From the NCBI GenBank assembly GCA_012656075.1, contig JAAKBF010000293.1, positions 1 to 64,000 on the forward strand: a stretch of DNA of 64,000 nucleotides, read 5' to 3'. This DNA is from Phytophthora hibernalis (taxonomy: Eukaryota; Oomycota; Peronosporomycetes; Peronosporales; Peronosporaceae). Positions 1 to 10,208 of the stretch are shown here, piece after piece (the first letter of the stretch is position 1; every line of letters begins with the position of its first letter). The notes under the pieces were generated by a model. It was not told the origin of the DNA. It made no database searches and saw nothing but the letters and a program-made list of their open reading frames with translations. Both the position numbers and the translations under genes were made by a program.

Positions 1-553
1 TTCACTCACCTGAGCAGCGCCTCTCCGTCGACATTGGGTAGGAACCTGCCAGTCTTCCTCCTGCAATTTGGTTGGCCTGGATCCCCACTCGCTTCATTTC
101 GTGGTGCACTTGGCCAATCTTCGAGTCCGGTCGGCCCAACTGCTAGTTCAGGGTTCACGGGCTGGTTGATGTGACACGGCACCTCGAGCTTGTTAACGAA
201 GAAGTCGGTCGGGTGGTTATAGTAGAGAATGAGCGACTCACTGAGTGGCTTCTAAGCGCGACGACGGCGACATGCCCCTGCAGGGACGCAAACAGCATCT
301 TCCCGTCCTTCTACGAGTTGTCCACGAAGTCGAGTATCCCCTGGTGATGGAGGCGAGTCGGCCGATCGAACGGCGGTTCTAAGGAACGCGGCGTCTGCGT
401 GAGGGAGCAGACTAACTGGCCCCACGCGTGTACCGAAACCCAGTTGTTGAAATCACCAATCAAAATTCTTCACGATTTGTACGTAATCATGCACGAGTTA
501 GTGCAGGGGGTGAGGTTAGGAATAGTGCACTAAAGGCAAGACAAAGCACAATA

Positions 554-757
554 CACTCCGGGCCAAAAGTATACGAACACCCCTACTTTTGCTAATAACT
601 CAGCCTCTAGATGGAGTTGAGAAATGTGCTTTGAGCATGTTGTGTGGAACACGGTAATCATCAGTCGTTATGGGCTAATACTCACATACAAAACCGTTTT
701 GGCAGGTGGCCCAAATATACGAACGCTGTACTAATTGAAACTGGCTCAAATGATATG
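554..757 (+). mobile_element. Tc1-like element remnant
   Basis: Two directly repeated, Tc1-terminus-like stretches are visible: GGCCAAAAGTATACGAACACC near 563 and a related GGCCCAAATATACGAACGC near 710. No transposase is left between them. The remnant abuts truncated pogo-1 and occurs at the same place in all three units (30435-30639, 60320-60523). It could be a solo end or a short non-autonomous element. Confidence 0.45.
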
Positions 758-1749
758 TGTTTTTATAATATGGTGTTTAGGCATGGGTTTTCAACGTAGC
801 CACAACATTCGAAGAAAAACGAAGCTGTACTACAGCAGACGCATTTAGAATTTGCAATCAAGTTTTGGAGCGAATACAGCCATTTTCCGGATAGTGCTAT
901 CTACAACGTCGACGAAACGGCCATTTATTTCGACACTCCACCCCACAAAATATGGGCCCTCAAGGGGAGGCGTGGATCAGCAAAAGTCAAGCATATGCAG
1001 AAGAATTCCGGAAGACTCACAGCTGTGCTCACCATTCGGGCTGACGGTACGTTCATTTATTTTACATTTAATTTACTGTATACTGAAACTAAGTAACGTT
1101 ATTTGATTTAGGAAAAAACTGCCAATACTCTTCATTCTGCGAGGAATACCTGGCGGCACTGTGGAGACAAATGAGTTGCCAACATATCCAGATGGACATG
1201 TTTATACAGTCCAAGAACATGGCTGGATGGACGCAACTGTTTGGGAGTTTATATTGAAAGTTTGCTTAAATTTGAAATAGATTCTCCCTCTGTCCTCCTT
1301 CTCGATAACTTCGATTCCCATGTATCGGAAGGAGGACAGAATGTGGTAGCGGAGGCTACCTCAGCACTAGTGTGCCCTGTTCCGCCAAACAGCACGTCTG
1401 TCTGTCAGCCTCTTGATGTTGGAGTTATGGGTCCACTCAAGAAGAAGCTGACAGGCGTATGGCTATCAGAAAAGATTAATGGTACACGCACCGCGCAGCA
1501 AAGAGACTTGGCGCGATCAAGCGCACCATTACAGCATGGGAAGGCATCACAGAGCACTGTGTTGTGCGTAGCTTTGAAAAGGCAATTCCAAGATATCCTG
1601 AAGTCCAAGTATAGGATAAAAAATGTTTTTTTCACCAATCACAAATAGCGAATCACTGATGGGTACGGATTTTTTTGTCGAGATGCCCCGTTTACTTTTG
1701 TATGGCGGATACAGTTCAGTGAGGGTACGGATTTCACCGTCGTTGTCTG
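758..1749 (+). pseudogene. Truncated pogo-like transposase (pogo-1)
   Basis: This is the 3' half of a pogo/Tigger-type transposase (DDE_1 fold). The first catalytic Asp is in the stretch VDETAIYFD (~915), the second in LLLDNFDSHVS (~1300) and the third in QPLDVGVMGPLKK (~1420). An intron-like gap (GTACGT near 1050 to TTTAG near 1110) separates two coding blocks. The N-terminal DNA-binding exons present in the right arm are missing. The 3' terminal inverted repeat ends at 1749, followed by TA and by ~15 bp of the pogo-2 end. A frameshift follows the third motif. Confidence 0.75.
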
Positions 1750-2339
1750 TACTACACAGGCTATACGGGATCCTTATGGCCAGTACCTACTGTAACGGGG
1801 TTTAAAATGTGTCAAGGTATCACTTTAGATGAACCCAGTCGATAAAGACCATTGCTAATATCTACAACACAGGATATAATGCACGGCTGCTAATAAACGC
1901 GCCGCAGGAGCGGCTGAGGAAACAGCAACGTGAGGAGCAGGGAGCGGCGTGTGCGCGGACATCGACCCGAAGCCTTTTAGTATGCAATATTTGGCGCTGA
2001 ACAAGTATGATAGTGGATGCTTTTCATTAACAAATGTATTGAAAAATCCCCATCGAGCATTAATTTGACAAGTATTAATTAAGCGCCATAGTTAAGCCTG
2101 AATACCGAGTCGGTGGATCGATAAGTGATTAAGTACACCAGGATATTAGACAACAGAGGTATTAAGTTGGCCAGGGTTCTCTGTATACAATTTGGCAGGG
2201 TGTTAAAGTCATATCAGTGATATGATATCACACCGTGTGCTATCCCACTGTACTGTACCGTATACGTATGTGACCACACCATTCATCGCTTAAGTACGAT
2301 TACAAAATTTCTCCGTTCATTTCTCTAGCTCGAGAAAGG
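1750..2339 (+). promoter_or_regulatory. Non-coding region upstream of left CRN
   Basis: No gene seen. The first ~20 bases are the outer end of pogo-2, left behind although pogo-2 itself is absent on this side. A short palindrome (GTGATATGATATCAC) lies near 2219-2233. The block TGTGGTCACAC/ATAC... TTAAGTACGATTA shortly before the gene is shared by the other CRN genes here, including the NTPase type, so it is a candidate shared promoter. An initiator-like TTCATTTCTC sits ~20 bases before the ATG. Confidence 0.5.
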
Positions 2340-3674
2340 ATGGTGAAGCTCTTTTGTGCTGTCGTTGGAGCGACTGGGAGCGCGTTTCCTGTGGACATCG
2401 ATGCGGGGAGTCGGTGGGAGACCTGAAGGAGGCGATCAAGGGAGAGAGAAGAACGGATCATGTCCTGACGAGCTGCAGCTCTTCCTGGCGAAGAAGGGCG
2501 ACGCGTGGCTGAAAGATGACGATCCTGCTGCGCTGGAGTTGGAAGAAGGAAATACGCATCAAGACATTCAAACGGTGATCGATGGCGAGAAGATACAGGG
2601 CGACGAAGACTTTGCAGCACTGGCTGTTTGACAAGAATGCCGCAGCCATCCACTGACCAAATCCACGTGCTGGTGGTGGTTCCGGAAAGTTCAGCGAAAG
2701 AAGCTACGGCCGCGTTGACGCCGGTGATTATTGACCAAGTGGAGATGGCAATGAATAAGGTTCTGAAGGAGCGGGATGAGAAGATGCTATCGATTTCCAT
2801 ATCAACATGCACACGCTCGAAAGAAGGGAACGTGATGACAACATTGGGTTACAAGTACTCGACCATTGATGTCGCGGAAGACATAGATGGCTCGATTCAT
2901 CCTTACGCATGGCACGAAAACGTAGCTGAGGACCACTTAGAGCAACGGACGGGGTACATGCAGTACTTTCGAGACAACCTTCCGGGTGTCTTGAATCAAG
3001 ACGATAGCAGAACAACTCCTTCAAGATCTTCCCCAAGACTGAAGCCCAAGTATTATCTGAAGGACTCAGCGCAGGTGAAGAACTTGCTCGACTGCGATGT
3101 TTCAAGCAGTTTGCCCTTCAAAGTGAAGGGGACGACGGATATGATGATTATCGACGAAGCGGCAAACTCCATGGATGAAGTTTTTGCTGGTCTTCACTTT
3201 GTGATCGAACTCAAGAAGGAACAGTGTGGTGTCAAAGAACGATGCCAAATACTGCTTGAGTTGGTTGCGGCGGACTTGAAAAGTGAAAACCGTTGTGCTC
3301 CTGTGGGATTGCTCACCAACTTGAACAACTACTGGTATTTTCTGTGGTTCACGCCAGGCAGAGAAATCGCGAGATTGACGCTCAGGTGTCCAGCTAACGG
3401 ATTCCAAATGATGAAAGAACTTCTGAAGGAGACAAATAGGGTTGCATCAACTGGAGTGTTTCCCATGCGGATTCCTTTCTTGCGTGTACCTCTTCCGAAG
3501 CGTCAGAAGTTGCTCAAAGCTGCACCTGCAGGCGATGATGCCGCAACAGAAATGCTGGAGAGATACGAGTTGATGTCTGATGAGCTCAGTCCGGAGTTCT
3601 TGCTGGCGAGGAGGATGGAATACGAATTTCGAATGGTTCGTGAAATGCCGATTCACAGTGGAATGTACTCCTAA
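2340..3674 (+). pseudogene. CRN effector gene, left arm unit 1 (5' part frameshifted)
   Basis: Crinkler effectors are secreted host-translocated proteins with an N-terminal LFLAK domain, a DWL region ending in HVLVxxP, and a variable C-terminal effector domain. Here the ATG at 2340 opens the usual MVKLFCAVVGATGSAF start, but the frame is broken after ~25 codons (one base short after CGATGCGGGG), shifted again near 2594, and altered by a 5-nt loss near 2634. LFLAK is at ~2485. The body from ~2660 to 3674 is open and nearly identical to the other three arm CRNs. A downstream ATG at 2628 would give a 348-residue protein lacking the translocation domain. The breaks could be consensus errors, although the 5-nt loss is less easily explained that way. 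Confidence 0.85.
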
Positions 3675-3941
3675 TGGTTTAGATAAGAAGCCGAGTCTGG
3701 ACCAAATCAAGTTATCCAGAAGCTCACTGCAGACGCTGCCACTGCTTTACTAGTTATCTTAAGGTGAAGAAGACTCAAAATTCGAAGCAGTGATAAATGA
3801 ATATCCTTATTAAGCACACATGCCTGGAATCGTTAGATTCAATATTACCGGTAGTAAAACAATTCAGCTCAACGTAACTTGCTACTTTTGCTCCTTAATT
3901 ATTGTTTATCCTAACAAATGTAAAGTTTATAGTATATAAAG
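3675..3941 (+). other. CRN-polymerase intergenic spacer
   Basis: 267 bases in every arm with no convincing gene. A TATA-like stretch (TATAGTATATAAAG) lies directly before the ATG at 3942 and could drive the polymerase gene. If a Polinton terminus exists it should lie here, but I see no terminal motif. Confidence 0.4.
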
Positions 3942-4124
3942 ATGGCGTACTCATCCGATAAATATCAACTTAACAAGGAGCGTATCAAAGCCGCTCAAAA
4001 GCGCTACTGTCTCAATACGAGAGAAACACGTATCGATAAGCAGCGAGAGTACGATGAGAAGCACCGCGATCAAATTAATGCTCAAAAGCGAAAGTTGTAC
4101 GCGGTAAAAAAAAATCGAACTTAA
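3942..4124 (+). CDS. Small basic ORF at the 5' end of the polymerase gene
   Basis: 60 codons, very rich in Lys, Arg, Gln and Tyr (KRYCLNTRETRIDKQREYDE), probably a charged helix. Similar basic N-termini precede Polinton-type polymerase ORFs, so it may be the beginning of the polymerase rather than a separate gene. The same frame reaches 75 codons at 14960-15187 and 71 at 44862-45077. The differences are the number of A residues in one poly-A run, so the 3' end is unreliable. Confidence 0.45.
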   Translation: MAYSSDKYQLNKERIKAAQKRYCLNTRETRIDKQREYDEKHRDQINAQKRKLYAVKKNRT

Positions 4125-4204
4125 GCAAAGTGAAACCGAAAATACCAGCGAAACCTAACTTAGCTAATTAATTAAAAAAATCGAAAATAGAAAGTCGATA
4201 CTGA

Positions 4205-4520
4205 GATAGACCGCACCTAAATCACTTTTAGGAGTTGATGATAGCTACATTCAATTTCTATTTGGATGCGATACAGTATCAGAGATCTCTAAGGTGGATT
4301 TAGCGCGCAATTTACTTCCTCGATCGACTGTTGGATTTGGTAAGCACAAGACCAAATCGTTCGAATGGGTCAAGGCCAACGATAAAAAATATTATCATTG
4401 GCTCCAAAGTCTTGACAAGGCTTTTACCACGTATCTCTAAATTAATTTTTTCAGATTTTTCTTGAGGTCTAACATATAAAGACGATCCTGAGCGAAAAAG
4501 TATAACTATAACGACGACCC
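4205..4520 (+). pseudogene. Decayed coding stretch before the polymerase
   Basis: Protein-like sequence is visible (for example CDTVSEISKVDLARNLLPRS and TVGFGKHKTKSFEWVKAND), but it changes frame at A and T runs near 4387 and elsewhere, and the breaks differ between arms. It is probably part of the same long polymerase reading frame as its neighbours. No known domain is recognised. Confidence 0.35.
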
Positions 4521-4560
4521 CACGAGGGGAAAATGTAACCACCGATAATATATAGCAAGT

Positions 4561-5887
4561 GTGTTTGCCTACGAACTTGAGGGATTAAATAGATTAAATA
4601 TCCGAGCTATTAAATTGGGGAGCAGCTACCGAGTCAAGGTTCGTGGTAGAACCGGTAAGATGGTATATGTTAGCAACATTTCCAACCGTAAGAATCAGGA
4701 ACTCGTAGCTAAGCAATATAAGGTCTCTACGGATCAACTCAAAAGCACATGTCGGCTAACTACAAAGCTGACCCTAAGTACCGTTTCTACAACAACAAAA
4801 ATGGAGTCTCATCTATATGAGAGTATCCAGGCCTCAGAGTTCTATGACAAGCTTGAGAACGTTCTCGCAAGCCAGAAGAATGATTTCAAGGTCAATATCG
4901 CTCTAGGATATGATCTAATCAGCAAGACGGATGATAGTTTTAGTCAATATTGGCATCCACACATTGCTAACACGTCTGTATTCGAAAGACCGGTTGCCAT
5001 CAACAGCAAGGCAGACATTCGTAAGAAGGTCATTTCCGAGATTCGATCAATGGAGTTAGTCGACAAGCTCAACTACCCATCGAGTGGATATTAGCTTAAG
5101 GCGATAACAGGATTTAAGATTTTCATTTACCATCGCGAGCATGCCCTTGGAGATAGCGAGGTTGTCATCCCCAAGATCATCCGCGATAACAAGCGTGTTA
5201 TCAACTTCCCGAAAACGAACAACAAATGCGTTTTCCACTGCATTGCTTACCACACCCAGTCTGGTACTAAGAAAGATCCACGGCTCATTCAGGCTCTGGT
5301 GAAGGCGGCGTTCAAGCGCTACTGTTCTTTCAAGGGTATTATTTATACACTGAGTCTGTTCCGTAATTTCAAGCCGATCGATCTTCTACAGCTTGATGAG
5401 GTGGAGGAATGCTTCCAACTGAGCATAAATGTACATTCGATGAATGTGGCTTCTGGGAAGGTTGAATGCATTCGCCCATCGGACAAGGTGTATGAGGCGA
5501 TAAAATTCTCTCCCTCGAGAATCACGCTCTCTACATCACCAACCTGGACATGCTCCAGAGTGAATACCAGTGTTCGAAGTGTGAGATGATTTTCATTAGC
5601 CATGACAAGCATAACAACCACACAAAAACAGTGTGAGCTCGTAAAAATCGAGAGCGTCCCAGTTCAACCAACTATCAACAAGCCAGTTCAGAACACTATT
5701 AAATGATTGCTCACGAAGTACTCGATCAAGGCTATGGACCAGTATCTTGACCATTTCATCGTTTATGATGTCGAGGCCATTCTTAAGCCGACTGTGGTAC
5801 AACATGGATCAACATGGATAGAGCACTGTCTTCACAAACGAGCACATTACGGTATCAGTTTCGGTAGCGGATAGCTTAACAGAGGAG
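4561..5887 (+). pseudogene. DNA polymerase B, N-terminal region
   Basis: Belongs to the family B, protein-primed polymerases of Polintons and related viruses. In order: a basic block (4561-4770); a region ending at an in-frame TAG (5092-5094); a stretch containing NFPKTNNKCVFHCIAYH (~5205), which resembles the Asn-Cys-Val-Phe block seen at the start of Polinton polymerases; and past the arm/core junction (5462) a CxxC...H zinc-finger-like motif (CSKCEMIF, ~5575). Another in-frame TGA lies at 5704-5706, followed by the exonuclease I motif VYDVEAILKP (~5765). There are also frame changes near 4745 and 5505. The part up to 5462 is duplicated in every arm. Confidence 0.65.
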
Positions 5888-6700
5888 GTGCGTTGCTTTG
5901 TAGATGACGTCCGAAGGCCTTGCTTACGGATATGTTCAAATATAAATGGCGATGTGGGCTCGAAGATCCAGCAATACAACGTATCCAAGTTTGAGTCGCT
6001 CCTCCGTAAGATCATCAACGCCCACAGATTACCAGGTATGGAGATTCCTGGAGTCGATTTAGGTAAAACTTACACTATGGACGACGTAGATAGGTGGATT
6101 CGGGAAGCCAAATATTCCACCTTCTTCGATTTCCACAGCATCATTGGTTTTGGTAAGCACAGGACGGATTATGGTAAAATCAAGCAACAGCTCGATCAAG
6201 TAACGGTATTTGGCTTCAACAGCAGCCGCTACGATATCAACCTCATCATGAACGATATGGTTGCTGTTATCGGCACCAGAAACATCAACTCTGTTATCAA
6301 GAAGCCTTGCTACATGTGCATCGCCACCGATGATTTGAAAATGCTTGATATTACTAACTACGTCCCGGCTGGTACAAGCTATGACAAGTACCTTACTACA
6401 TATCTCGGTGGATGCAAGTGTGATGACAAGATTCGTTGTCTCTGTGGTCTGGGTAAGGGGCTATTTCCGTACGAGTATATCAAAGCTTTCGACGTGCTCA
6501 GCGAAATCAAAATCCCTCCCAAATCAGCATTCGATAGTGCGCTTCGTGGCACCAGCATCAGTAATTCTGACTACGAGCGAGTAAAGTTCGTGTGGAAGCA
6601 CTATGAGATGAAGTCTATCAAAGACTTACTCATTTGGTACAATAATCTCGATGTAGTTCCATTCATCAAGGCTATCAAGGCCCAGCGTGAGCTGTTCTAG
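5888..6700 (+). CDS. DNA polymerase B, 3'-5' exonuclease segment
   Basis: An open stretch of 270 codons carrying exonuclease II (FGFNSSRYDINLI, ~6209) and exonuclease III (YNNLDVVPF, ~6640) motifs of a proofreading polymerase of the DNA_pol_B_2 family. It ends at a TAG after RELF. The next bases continue in the same frame into the expected DMFADDVSLPRLSEK region, so the stop interrupts one longer gene. The identical stop is present in unit 2 (42320-43132). The chosen start is nominal because the true one lies in the left arm. Confidence 0.8.
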   Translation: MRCFVDDVRRPCLRICSNINGDVGSKIQQYNVSKFESLLRKIINAHRLPGMEIPGVDLGKTYTMDDVDRWIREAKYSTFFDFHSIIGFGKHRTDYGKIKQQLDQVTVFGFNSSRYDINLIMNDMVAVIGTRNINSVIKKPCYMCIATDDLKMLDITNYVPAGTSYDKYLTTYLGGCKCDDKIRCLCGLGKGLFPYEYIKAFDVLSEIKIPPKSAFDSALRGTSISNSDYERVKFVWKHYEMKSIKDLLIWYNNLDVVPFIKAIKAQRELF

Positions 6701-7190
6701 GGGTTCGAGCTGGACATGTTTGCCGATGATGTATCCCTTCCACGACTGAGTGAGAAGGTCATGTACCAGACGTGCTTCAACAACCTCAAAAAGAGAGCAG
6801 GGAGCCAGCAAAAGCATTCAGATTTCCTACTAAGCGCATGGGTGGATACAGAAACCAGGATGCGGATGCTGGTCGCGATGACGACATGACTGTCGAGCAT
6901 TCGAATGATCTACTCAAGCGGCAAAAGTACTTATGCGGTCTTTGCTACTGTCAACTGACCATAGATACAGCATCATCCGACCGTGTCAATAACAAGCTAG
7001 GTCATATTGATGGAAACTGCATCGAATGCAATGTCGCGAGGACATGTCGCTCAGCGGGTTCCGATACAAAAGCTACTTGACTTCAACTCGGATAGACTGG
7101 TCTATAGCATTGATAAGGAGGAATCGGAGATTTATGGTAAGATGAAAGCCAACATTGCTGTAGGACCATCAATCCAACCGCTACGCTAAG
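6701..7190 (+). pseudogene. DNA polymerase B, central region (frameshifted)
   Basis: Begins with the conserved stretch after exonuclease III (DMFADDVSLPRLSEKVMYQT). It then shifts frame near 6785 and again near 7020. A CxxC...H...C cluster (CGLCYCQLTID...HIDGNCIECN, ~6935-7035) suggests a small metal-binding insert like the HNH-like segment of related polymerases. A 5-nt deletion at ~7172 relative to unit 2 breaks the join to the catalytic part. Unit 2 reads through at this point. Confidence 0.65.
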
Positions 7191-7220
7191 CGTAACGAAA
7201 CCAAGATTCTAGATGACAAG

Positions 7221-8213
7221 ATGTGCAAAAAGATCATCGGCTTCGATGCTACCGCTCTGTACCTATGGGCACTTGGTAATGATATGCCATGCGGGAGACT
7301 GACCACCATCGAGGCTTATGATGGAATCATCGACGATATCAAGAACGACAAGATATTTGGCTTCCTTGAGTGTGATATTCGGACGCCAGAGCACTTGAAG
7401 GGGTATTTCAGCGAGATGACCCCCATTTTCAAGAATACGGTCATCGATTGTGAAGATCAGGGCATCATTGGTGCTCACATGTACGAATACAACCAGGCTC
7501 TAGAATCAGGTCGTGCAAATCCTTCCCGCAAGCTAATTGGTAGCTACTTTGGAGAGAAGATTCTCATTTACGCTCCTTTGCTCAAGTGGTACCTTTCCCA
7601 CGGTATGGAGATCACCAAGACCTACAGCTTCATCAATGCTAGCTCTCACAAAGCATTCTCCCCATTTATGGATGCTGTGTCGAACGCACGACGGGAGGGT
7701 GATGCTGATAAGTCTAAAGCCATGATTGCAGAAATGATGAAACTGGTGGGCAACAGTGCTTTCGGTCGATCTGGCATGGATATGACTAAGCGCAAGGAGA
7801 TCAAGTACGAGTCAGACGATGCCATAATCAAATCACGTATCGAACACTTCACATTCCATGGTCTCGATGAGCTGAACGATACCGCTGAGATCACCATGAA
7901 AAAACGACGAATTAAGAACAATCTCCCGATCCATCTGAGTATTGCAATCTATCAGCTCACCAAGCTGATAATGCTTCAGTTTTACTACGACTGCATTGAC
8001 TTCTACTTCGATCGCAGCGATTTCCAGTACCAGGAAATAGACACTGACAGTGCCTATATCGCTTTCCGTTGTGAGAATCCATTCCAGAACTGCATCAAAC
8101 CTGAGCTACATGAGCACTTAAATCAGCACAAGTACGAGTGGTTCTCACGTGATTACAACACTGAGGTTCCGAAATTTGATCGCCGTACGCCTGGCCTTTT
8201 TAAGGATGAGTGA
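7221..8213 (+). CDS. DNA polymerase B, palm/catalytic segment
   Basis: 330 open codons contain the three polymerase signatures: motif A as FDATALYLWA (~7243), motif B as KLVGNSAFGRSG (~7741) and motif C as EIDTDSAYIAF (~8035). These residues bind the metals and the incoming nucleotide, so the active site is intact. The frame ends at a TGA (8211-8213) that is also in unit 2. A coding-like continuation in the same frame (8214-8423) contains SSKNYICYLPD and probably forms the thumb. The full frame in unit 2 extends 73 codons further upstream. Confidence 0.88.
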   Translation: MCKKIIGFDATALYLWALGNDMPCGRLTTIEAYDGIIDDIKNDKIFGFLECDIRTPEHLKGYFSEMTPIFKNTVIDCEDQGIIGAHMYEYNQALESGRANPSRKLIGSYFGEKILIYAPLLKWYLSHGMEITKTYSFINASSHKAFSPFMDAVSNARREGDADKSKAMIAEMMKLVGNSAFGRSGMDMTKRKEIKYESDDAIIKSRIEHFTFHGLDELNDTAEITMKKRRIKNNLPIHLSIAIYQLTKLIMLQFYYDCIDFYFDRSDFQYQEIDTDSAYIAFRCENPFQNCIKPELHEHLNQHKYEWFSRDYNTEVPKFDRRTPGLFKDE

Positions 8214-8423
8214 TCTGGTGATGCGATGGTCTCAATATCGAGCAAGAACTACATTTGCTACCTGCCTGACTCCGAGTACAAGGTCAAAGTCAGCACCAAG
8301 GGAGTGCATCAGGGTCGAGGTCGCAACGAGGATGTACTCAACCCAGATGGGTTCGAGACTGTCGTATCACCCTTCAGGGTACTAACAAAGGCTTCCGCAT
8401 TAGCAAGGCGTCCAAATCGATAA
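8214..8423 (+). pseudogene. DNA polymerase B, C-terminal tail
   Basis: In frame with the catalytic segment but separated from it by the TGA at 8211-8213. The stretch MVSISSKNYICYLPDSEYKV resembles the C-terminal part of Polinton polymerases. It changes frame near 8370 and ends before the integrase gene. Confidence 0.55.
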
Positions 8424-8481
8424 TTACATACACGCAAAGGAAAACTGCCCTCAATTACTACTACGATAAGCGGCAAGTACT

Positions 8482-9296
8482 ATGAGATGGGATTTCAACA
8501 ATCGCGCTCGATATTTAAAGGAGTCTAATAAATTGTTCATTTTTATGGACTATAACATAGCCATGGCGGAGCTCCTGAATAAACTTTATTACGAGCCTAA
8601 AACGGGTATGTTGTTGCTCAAGCTCTATATGAGAAGGCGAGAGAGTTAGACCCAAAAAAATAACTTTCAAAATAGTGAAGGAATGGTATGCGACTCAGTC
8701 AGACATTCAACGATTCCAGGAGCAGAAGAAGAAGTACGATGGGTTTAAAATCACGTCACACAACCCAAATTCGTGGCAGATGGATCTCGGTTTCTGGGAG
8801 AGTCGCCCAATATTGACATGCATGCATATCAACCCACGACTTGGCTACGCTAAGCTACTTAAAACTAAGACTGCATCGGTTGTATTGACTGCAATCAAAT
8901 CATTAGTTCGCCTACAGAAAGTAGATATCCTAACGAGTGATAACGGCAGCGAATTCATGAACAAGGACGCTCAAAATTCTTCAAAACCAAGAAAATCGAA
9001 CATTACAACAACGATCCAGGAGACCACGGAGCCATGGGTAAGATTGAACGCTTCAGCAGAACGCTGACGCAGCGCCTGACTAAGATAAGGCTGACCGAAG
9101 GTCGCCCGGGAGGATTTCTCCCGCTCCATCACCGAAAGCGATCACCCAGAAACTTATCGCTGACCTGATCGACAACTATAACAGCACCACCCACAGCTCT
9201 ATTTGGATGACCCCAAACGAGGCAAAAGGCAAGGTCATGGAGTCGGAGCTGAATCATAACCGAGCAGAAGCAGACAACAGGATAATTTACGATTGA
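8482..9296 (+). pseudogene. Retroviral-type integrase (Polinton)
   Basis: An rve-fold integrase joins element DNA to the host genome. Visible parts: an N-terminal helix-rich zinc-free start with LLNKLYYEPKTG (~8575) and YEKARELDP (~8625), characteristic of Polinton integrases; the first catalytic Asp in WQMDLG (~8778); the second Asp in LTSDNGSEF (~8933); and the Glu in GAMGKIERFS (~9030). All three catalytic residues are present. The frame is broken by short homopolymer changes near 8607, 8655 and 8970 and by a change near 9115. Unit 2 breaks at partly different places, so some breaks may be sequence errors. It lies 60 bp downstream of the polymerase on the same strand. Confidence 0.85.
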
Positions 9297-9500
9297 TAAA
9301 TAAGAACAAGAGATCAACACTGAGAACGCATACTGGGCGTTAGAAGAAAGAAGATAAATGAACAACAATTAGCTTGATAGTATAAATAGTAGAGACATTC
9401 TCTTAAGTATTGAGTTCAGATATATTTAACTAGGTATGTTTTTACAGATTTTTCTAAAGTATGTTGACTTGATATATATATACATTCCCACAGTTTAATA

Positions 9501-9626
9501 ATGTGCCCCAATTGTTTAGATAAAGAGCGGGAGCTCGCCACGCTTCGGCGACAGATATGGATTATTAAAGAGGTGAGCAGGATCAAAAATGGGTTACTCG
9601 ATCTAGATCCAGTATCCAATTTTTGA
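9501..9626 (+). CDS. 41-residue ORF with CxxC
   Basis: A short ORF starting MCPNCLDKEREL and continuing as a charged helix. It is identical in unit 2 (complement of 39387-39512) except for silent change. Open in both copies in a region where many longer frames are broken. The CPxC pair could bind a metal as a dimer. Function unknown. Confidence 0.4.
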   Translation: MCPNCLDKERELATLRRQIWIIKEVSRIKNGLLDLDPVSNF

Positions 9627-9841
9627 ACAACGGTAGCTAATGTGAAGTATCAAAATGAGCTCGAGGAGATATTTGGAGTACCGTCCCACTGTATCAAGAA
9701 CCGATATATTAATTTATTAAATGAGCGGAACCATATTTGCCATGCGTATATGCCATATCGTAATGATTCGGTAATGCCTACGTACTGGTAGCGAGCGAGG
9801 CTCGGACGTAGGCATAGTCTTGAGACCCTGTCATAGTATTT

Positions 9842-10201
9842 ATGCCCACTCTTTTTATTAGCACTCATATACAGGTTAATATGTTCCCTAACTTTACTTC
9901 ACTAGCTCAGAGAGAACAAAAGCGGCATGAGCTGCTTGAAAGGGCTCACAGACGAGTTCGCCAAGCGAAAGCCAAGCGTGGCATGTGTGAAGGAGCATCC
10001 TGGGCCAGCGATGTTGATAAAGCATTTACTACGGTAGCTAAGAAATCAACCGAATCGACTCAGACCGACATGTCGGAGAAAAAAAGTCTGAGTAGTGAAA
10101 ACTCCGTGAAAAACCCTGAGGTATCACCAGTTATGGTTGAGACATCTATGAACACGAATCGTGTGAATATGACTGATAGAAACGTCCAAGCTCGTCCTTA
10201 A
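9842..10201 (+). CDS. Core ORF of 119 codons, unknown function
   Basis: Open in both units. N-terminal half is a basic helix (REQKRHELLERAHRRVRQAK), and the rest is Ser/Thr/Asn-rich and probably disordered (KKSTESTQTDMSEKKS). No membrane segment or known domain recognised. Position after the integrase is where Polintons carry structural genes. The first ATG is used nominally, and a second Met lies 13 residues later (VNMFPNFT). Confidence 0.5.
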   Translation: MPTLFISTHIQVNMFPNFTSLAQREQKRHELLERAHRRVRQAKAKRGMCEGASWASDVDKAFTTVAKKSTESTQTDMSEKKSLSSENSVKNPEVSPVMVETSMNTNRVNMTDRNVQARP

Positions 10202-10208
10202 ACATCTG

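Larger units (their letters stand above)
758..5462 (+). repeat. Left inverted-repeat arm, unit 1
   Basis: This ~4.7-kb arm is the reverse complement of 13669-19182. It contains the 3' part of pogo-1, ~590 bp of non-coding upstream DNA, a CRN gene and the first third of the polymerase gene. Homology ends sharply inside the polymerase reading frame at 5462/5463. It lacks the 792-bp block found in the right arm and the 5' half of pogo-1. Confidence 0.93.

Noticed and set aside
2215..2240. The GTGATATGATATCAC palindrome as an operator or recombinase site
   Set aside because: Only 7-bp arms in AT-rich DNA, present upstream of the arm CRNs but far from the inversion breakpoints. No evidence for a bound protein.
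3102..3710. Long open frames on the strand opposite the CRN bodies (for example 3102-3407 and 3447-3710, repeated in every arm)
   Set aside because: They overlap a conserved coding frame on the other strand, lack family features and persist only because the CRN sequence is conserved.
3675..3941. A Polinton terminus with a 6-bp target duplication between CRN and polymerase
   Set aside because: No terminal motif or matching duplication was visible in any arm, and homology continues through the CRN and pogo-1, so element ends cannot be assigned.
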